From NCBI GenBank assembly GCA_021298935.1, contig JAJTHR010000227.1, positions 1 to 10,051 of the forward strand: 10,051 nt of DNA. Direction: 5' to 3'. The notes beneath the pieces are model-generated. The model had not been told where the DNA came from. It ran no database searches and saw nothing but the letters and a program-made list of their open reading frames with translations. The stretch's first letter is position 1, and each line of letters starts with the position of its first letter. This stretch comes from Parachlamydia sp. (GTDB lineage: Bacteria > Chlamydiota > Chlamydiia > Chlamydiales > Parachlamydiaceae). Both the position numbers and the translations under genes were made by a program. Below, piece by piece: positions 7,558-10,051 of this stretch.

Positions 7558-8004
7558 ATGACCATAAAAGCTCATTCAGAATTCTCGTATCCTGAGGAAA
7601 GTCCAGGATTTTTGCTTTGGCAGCTTTCTAACCTTTGGCAGAAATTACAACGAAAAGCGTTATCGCAATTGAATTTAACACATGTGCAATTTGCCCTGCT
7701 ATCGGGAATAGGTTGTCTAGAAACTCAACAAGGGACAGTTAATCAAACGGATTTAAGTAGGCATGTAGGGGCAGATGTCATGATGACATCACAGGTTCTT
7801 CGCACGCTCGAAACAAAAGGATTAGTGAAGATACATCGCGAGCCATCCGATCCTCGAGCATTTTCTCTTTCTCTCACAGAAGAGGGGAGAAGCGTGACAA
7901 AGAAGGCCGTGAAAATTGTTGAAAATGTAGACTTTGCCTTTTTTCAGAAAGGTCTAAAAAACAAAGAAAAGTTAATGAGTTTATTGAAAGAGCTGGGCAG
8001 CTAA
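7558..8004 (+). CDS. MarR-family transcriptional regulator
   Basis: The 148 residues fit a MarR winged-helix dimer. An N-terminal dimerisation helix (FLLWQLSNLWQKLQRKAL) is followed by LTHVQFALLSGI. The helix-turn-helix covers about residues 61-88 (NQTDLSRHVG ... MMTSQVLRTLETKGLV), and the wing carries the classic REPSDPRAFSLSLTEEG at about 95-110. The length is typical and the gene looks intact. MarR proteins usually repress themselves and an adjacent gene, releasing DNA on binding a small ligand. Here no intact adjacent target survives: downstream is ~350 bases of apparently non-coding or decayed sequence, then the RNHCP gene. Start choice rests on the ATG with AGGA five bases upstream. The ligand is unknown. 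Confidence 0.9.
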   Translation: MTIKAHSEFSYPEESPGFLLWQLSNLWQKLQRKALSQLNLTHVQFALLSGIGCLETQQGTVNQTDLSRHVGADVMMTSQVLRTLETKGLVKIHREPSDPRAFSLSLTEEGRSVTKKAVKIVENVDFAFFQKGLKNKEKLMSLLKELGS

Positions 8005-8352
8005 ATAAAAAATTAGAGGATTTAAATGAATTTTAAGAGGAGTTTTATTGCTCATTTTTAGGGGACGATGCCTAAAGATCGGTGAGTCTAAAATTACACA
8101 TATCAGCGGAAGGTGGCTTCAAGGCCGCCTTACAGTGGCCAATACAAATAGGAAAATTGGCAGAGGTTCGGATTTAAGGATGAAATAAAAGCCTTAATGA
8201 AGCTGGAGCTGAAAGTAATCGCGAACCCTAAAGGAACAGCGGTGAATTTGTCACTAGTTTAGATAAGCCCGATGACTGTGTTTAACAGGAAGACCTAAAC
8301 GGAACCCTACTTTCTTGATGCGTTGTTTAAACAACTTCAAGAAGGGTAGGAA
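8005..8352 (+). other. Gene-free interval between MarR and RNHCP genes, possible decayed coding remnant
   Basis: No convincing gene is present. An 11-codon frame begins at ATG 8026. In the frame later used by the RNHCP gene there are two protein-like stretches: 8152-8262 (ending NPKGTAVNLSLV) and 8299-8349 (TEPYFLDALFKQLQEG). They are separated by stops and may be the decayed tail of a lost gene. There is an 8-bp hairpin with one G-U pair and a 6-base loop at 8110-8131 (AAGGTGGC / GCCGCCTT), without a U-tract. The large hairpin at 8306-8350 is listed separately. A structured leader or small RNA is possible but unsupported. Confidence 0.35.
8306..8350 (+). promoter_or_regulatory. Large imperfect hairpin covering the RNHCP ribosome-binding site
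   Basis: The core is a perfect 14-bp palindrome, GTTGTTTAAACAAC (8322-8335). Outside it, CCTACTTTCTTGA (8306-8318) pairs with 8337-8350 with a one-base bulge. The two parts are separated by small internal bases (3 on the left, 1 on the right). In RNA this gives about 19 base pairs, with the tip of the inner palindrome forming the loop. The 3' arm contains AAGGG and TAGG, the only ribosome-binding-like bases before the ATG at 8353, so folding would hide them. No U-tract follows, so it is not a standard terminator. Confidence 0.5.
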
Positions 8353-8670
8353 ATGAGCAAAAAAGATGAAAACGTGCATTTTGTTTGTGCAATTTGTCAT
8401 CAAGACATGTTGCCATTGCAAAATGGAAGCTACCGAAATCATTGTCCATTTTGCTTGGGATCCATTCATGTGGACAACAAGCCTGGAGATAGAAGTAGCT
8501 TATGTAAAGGTACTATGATCGCTTGTCGATTGATTTATAATGGAAAAAAGGGTTGGCAAGTTATCCACAAATGCCAGAAGTGTGGCATTGAAAAAGTAAA
8601 TAAAATTGCAGAAGGGTATGTGCAACCCGATGATTGGCAAATCCTCGTACGATTAAGCCAACAAGTCTAA
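8353..8670 (+). CDS. RNHCP-domain zinc-ribbon protein
   Basis: The 105-residue protein matches the RNHCP family (named after its Arg-Asn-His-Cys-Pro signature). Cys12-x-x-Cys15, then Arg28-Asn-His-Cys31-Pro-Phe-Cys34, His39-Val-Asp, Pro-Gly-Asp-Arg, Cys51, and Cys74-x-x-Cys77 after a GKKGWQVIHKC segment. The paired cysteines suggest two zinc sites. The family's function is not established as far as I know. The length is typical and the gene looks intact. The ATG lies two bases past TAGG and seven past AAGG, both buried in the hairpin at 8306-8350, so translation may be controlled by RNA folding. A truncated thioesterase gene follows after 32 bases on the same strand. Confidence 0.85.
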   Translation: MSKKDENVHFVCAICHQDMLPLQNGSYRNHCPFCLGSIHVDNKPGDRSSLCKGTMIACRLIYNGKKGWQVIHKCQKCGIEKVNKIAEGYVQPDDWQILVRLSQQV

Positions 8671-8702
8671 AAGCGAATGATTATGACATAGGCAAGGTAA
8701 TT

Positions 8703-8873
8703 ATGGAAAATACACAATTGGCGGGTTTAGAGGCCGTTCTAGAGGATTATCTTCTCGAGCACATACCTATTTCATCGGCGATGGGAGTTATACCGCGCGC
8801 GGTATGTCTCATCAACTGTAGGAAGCTGCTGTTTCTCTGCACGTTCTTCTGCACGACTGAGAGAAAGTTCTAA
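8703..8873 (+). pseudogene. YiiD_C-type putative thioesterase, N-terminal fragment
   Basis: Only about the first 29 codons (8703-8789) look native: QLAGLEAVLEDYL followed by EHIPISSAMGV. This resembles the start of the YiiD C-terminal (hot-dog, putative thioesterase) domain, where a helix leads into a HIPLSxxMGV motif. The start is supported by AAGG five bases upstream of the ATG. The expected domain is ~140-150 residues. Here homology stops exactly at the 16-bp palindrome (8790-8805), and the remaining codons to 8873 are an antisense reading of the serine hydrolase gene, with Cys/Leu/Phe-rich nonsense. It is therefore a broken gene. The family match rests on a short motif, so it is moderately certain. 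Confidence 0.5.
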
Positions 8874-9713
8874 ATTAACAATTTGCTTCTCAATTTTTTT
8901 ATTTGGACCTTCTTGCAGCTGGTCTCTTAGACGCGAAATTTGATCAATTGTCTCTCTGATTTCAGAATTTTTATCGCGATAATAACCTCGAAATCCAGTA
9001 TGGGATTCACCTTCTAATCCAGCTGTATGCGCCATAAGCTGTCTTATAGTGATCGGCTCTTTCTGATCATTAGAAATAGACTTCCATAAGTCTTCATCTA
9101 AAATGTCTTTAATATCTGTGTCAAGCGTTAGCAAATTATGAGATTTTGGAATTAAAATTTTATCTTCTATAAAAGATAAAATAGTTAAGGCTGTAATAGT
9201 TTTGCTTATTGAAGCCGCTTGAATTATTAAATTTGGATTTTCTAGTTTGCCAAATCCAGCAGACCATAAGCTTCCCTTGTCAATTACAGTAATTCTTGCA
9301 CCTGCTACCGCTAAATCCTTCATTCGATCAGTGATGCTCTCTAATGCCGCTCCTGGTGTCCTCCATGTGGGCGATAATTCATTGAGGACTTTAGCTTGTT
9401 TTTCTTCATTTTTCGTTAAATTACTTGTTTCTAATATATTTACTCCAACCATGCTAATATTTTCTGTTTGAAATAAAAGATCACTACGCGTTGATAATCT
9501 TCCTGTTAAATCTTGAGAATTTGCTATGTTGTCTAATGAAATTGAATTCAAGATGTCACAAGCTGTTTTCAACTTTTCTTTACCACCTAAAACTGCGTAA
9601 ATTATGCCATTAATTTTAAAGGAATTTTCTGATTTATATCCCTTAATTAAACTGATATAGTAGTCAATATTTGATTGTCGGAAATTAATATTCATTTGAT
9701 CAGGACTTGACAC
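8772..9713 (-). CDS. Class C beta-lactamase-like serine hydrolase, C-terminally truncated
   Basis: In the 313 codons, residues 1-115 are an unrecognised N-terminal region. Residues about 120-245 match the beta-lactamase/penicillin-binding-protein-like serine hydrolase family: IVRTP-like WRTPGAAL, then the active-site QAASISKTITAL with Ser168-x-x-Lys171, and IRQLMAHTAGL (His229). Next should come a GFxGY...LPT segment, but a charged ~50-residue coiled coil (about 247-296) separates GFRGYY from LPTVDETYR (297-305). The frame then runs into the GC-rich palindrome and ends in a few out-of-family residues at TGA 8772. The Tyr-x-Asn motif and the C-terminal half (about 200 residues) are missing, so activity is unlikely. 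The GTG at 9713 is chosen because AGAAGGAG lies four bases upstream; an ATG at 9695 is too far from it. No signal peptide is visible. Confidence 0.7.
   Translation of the reverse strand: MSSPDQMNINFRQSNIDYYISLIKGYKSENSFKINGIIYAVLGGKEKLKTACDILNSISLDNIANSQDLTGRLSTRSDLLFQTENISMVGVNILETSNLTKNEEKQAKVLNELSPTWRTPGAALESITDRMKDLAVAGARITVIDKGSLWSAGFGKLENPNLIIQAASISKTITALTILSFIEDKILIPKSHNLLTLDTDIKDILDEDLWKSISNDQKEPITIRQLMAHTAGLEGESHTGFRGYYRDKNSEIRETIDQISRLRDQLQEGPNKKIEKQIVNLELSLSRAEERAEKQQLPTVDETYRARYNSHRR
8787..8809. repeat. GC-rich palindrome (copy 1) at the junction of two truncated genes
   Basis: ATACCGCGCGCGGTAT (8790-8805) is a perfect 16-bp palindrome in AT-rich surroundings. With its left flank, GTTATACCGCGCGCGG (8787-8802) is identical at 15 of 16 positions to 9914-9929, in the same orientation. 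The thioesterase fragment ends on its left and the serine hydrolase on its right. It looks like a dispersed palindromic repeat that served as a recombination or insertion point. Confidence 0.65.
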
Positions 9714-9717
9714 AACG

Positions 9718-9725
9718 CTCCTTCT
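9718..9725 (-). promoter_or_regulatory. Strong ribosome-binding site deciding the GTG start of the serine hydrolase
   Basis: AGAAGGAG on the minus strand ends four bases before GTG 9713. No comparable site lies before the alternative ATG at 9695. Confidence 0.7.
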
Positions 9726-9909
9726 AAAAGAAACTATATTCTTTTAAATTAGCATATTAAACGTATAAAATTAAACTACTAAATATAACTAAAAAATAGA
9801 GTTTATAAAAAATTATCGTTTTTTGGCCTTCAGGATAGGGTCTTCTTTTTAGGTCTTAAAAACTATCTTTTAGTCACAGGGCATTATTCTAGAATTTTTT
9901 TTTGCTTGG
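9726..9909. other. AT-rich gene-free interval upstream of the serine hydrolase
   Basis: No coding signal is seen. On the minus strand a weak promoter candidate (TTTAAT, 17 bases, TATAGT) lies shortly before the serine hydrolase ribosome-binding site. A run of nine T at 9895-9903 lies just beyond the stop of the leftward partial frame but reads as A on that strand, so it is not a terminator for it. Confidence 0.3.
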
Positions 9910-10051
9910 CTATGTTATACCACGCGCGGATAGGTCTTTAAATTTTTCATCGGCATCTTTTGCGTCCCAGCTCATTGCTCGATCTTGCAAACTTATCCAA
10001 GTTTGCTGCGATCTCCGCAATGTACTGGGACATAAAATCTCGCCGCCAAAA
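9910..10051 (-). CDS. Partial reading frame of unknown function, entering from the right edge
   Basis: The frame is open from the right edge for 46 codons and ends at TAG 9912-9910 after ...KFKDLSARGIT. I recognise no family. The last residues are encoded by palindrome copy 2, so its terminus may be repeat-derived. Within it, 9965-10030 is a long imperfect palindrome. Because of this symmetry a second minus-strand frame (to 9947) and a plus-strand frame are also open, and both contain Ala-Asn-Leu-x-Lys-Phe-Ala. Which frame, if any, is real cannot be decided from this end alone. Confidence 0.25.
   Translation of the reverse strand, partial: FGGEILCPSTLRRSQQTWISLQDRAMSWDAKDADEKFKDLSARGIT
9914..9937. 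repeat. GC-rich palindromic repeat, copy 2 (degenerate)
   Basis: GTTATACCACGCGCGG (9914-9929) matches 8787-8802 with one difference. The right half is degenerate (ATAGGTCT versus TATGTCT), so the palindrome is imperfect here. The two copies lie 1,127 bases apart in the same orientation and bracket the serine hydrolase and its upstream region. Confidence 0.6.
9965..10030. repeat. 66-bp imperfect palindrome with nested arms
   Basis: The outer arms TCCCAGCTCATTG (9965-9977) and CAATGTACTGGGA (10018-10030) pair at 11 of 13 positions. The middle arms are GATC (9981-9984) and GATC (10010-10013). The inner arms GCAAACTT (9987-9994) and AAGTTTGC (9999-10006) pair perfectly around a four-base loop. 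The small offsets between layers are single-base bulges. It could extrude as a cruciform or fold as a long hairpin RNA. It does not resemble a tRNA, and no T-tract follows on either strand. Confidence 0.6.

Noticed and set aside
8254..8469. 71-codon minus-strand frame opposite the RNHCP start and its leader.
   Set aside because: Overlaps the conserved cysteine region of the RNHCP gene; its open length is helped by the palindrome.
9895..9903. T9 run as a terminator for a plus-strand transcript.
   Set aside because: No GC-rich stem precedes it and no plus-strand gene ends nearby.
8787..9937. Complete insertion sequence bounded by the two palindrome copies.
   Set aside because: No transposase lies between them, the copies are direct not inverted at the compared segment, and the enclosed gene is a truncated hydrolase.
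9965..10030. tRNA gene suggested by the stacked stems.
   Set aside because: No T-loop or anticodon-arm pattern; the stems are nested in one hairpin, not a cloverleaf.

Overview
The window looks like an accessory, partly decaying stretch of chromosome from a bacterium of moderate-to-low GC content, possibly an amoeba-associated intracellular symbiont such as an environmental chlamydia (Parachlamydiaceae-like). That assignment is a low-confidence inference from gene style: a giant coiled-coil protein, many truncated genes and an AbiE-type toxin-antitoxin pair. No ribosomal or other phylogenetic marker is present, and I see no rRNA, tRNA or CRISPR array.

Left part (1-5337, + strand): one very large coiled-coil gene, open at the left edge, is split into two overlapping reading frames near 4006-4012, where there is a run of seven T. 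Removing one T would join them into a single frame of about 1,776 codons. I recognise no family in either half. The left half has three glycine/alanine-rich hydrophobic segments, a block of imperfect ~26-residue repeats and a G8 tract inside the coding frame.

Middle part (5343-7399, - strand): reading leftward there is an AbiEi-type antitoxin/regulator, an AbiEii-type nucleotidyltransferase toxin, a PIN-domain protein lacking its N-terminal third, and a fragment holding the first ~50 residues of a nitroreductase. The first three genes overlap stop-to-start by 4 bases (ATGA, then GTGA), so they look translationally coupled. Only the AbiE pair looks intact. A candidate promoter overlaps an imperfect inverted repeat just upstream.

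Right part (7495-10051): a MarR-family regulator with a good sigma70-type promoter is transcribed divergently from the AbiE operon. It is followed by about 350 bases without an intact gene, ending in a large imperfect hairpin that would occlude the ribosome-binding site of an RNHCP zinc-ribbon gene. Next comes the first ~30 codons of a YiiD_C-type thioesterase, which stop at a perfect 16-bp GC-rich palindrome. From the other side, a class C beta-lactamase-like serine hydrolase (- strand) also loses its C-terminal half at this palindrome. A near-identical copy of the palindrome's left side lies about 1.1 kb away, at the end of another partial reading frame, next to a 66-bp imperfect palindrome at the right edge.

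Overall, one complete toxin-antitoxin operon and two small complete genes (MarR, RNHCP) sit among at least four truncated genes. Palindromic repeats mark one of the truncation junctions.
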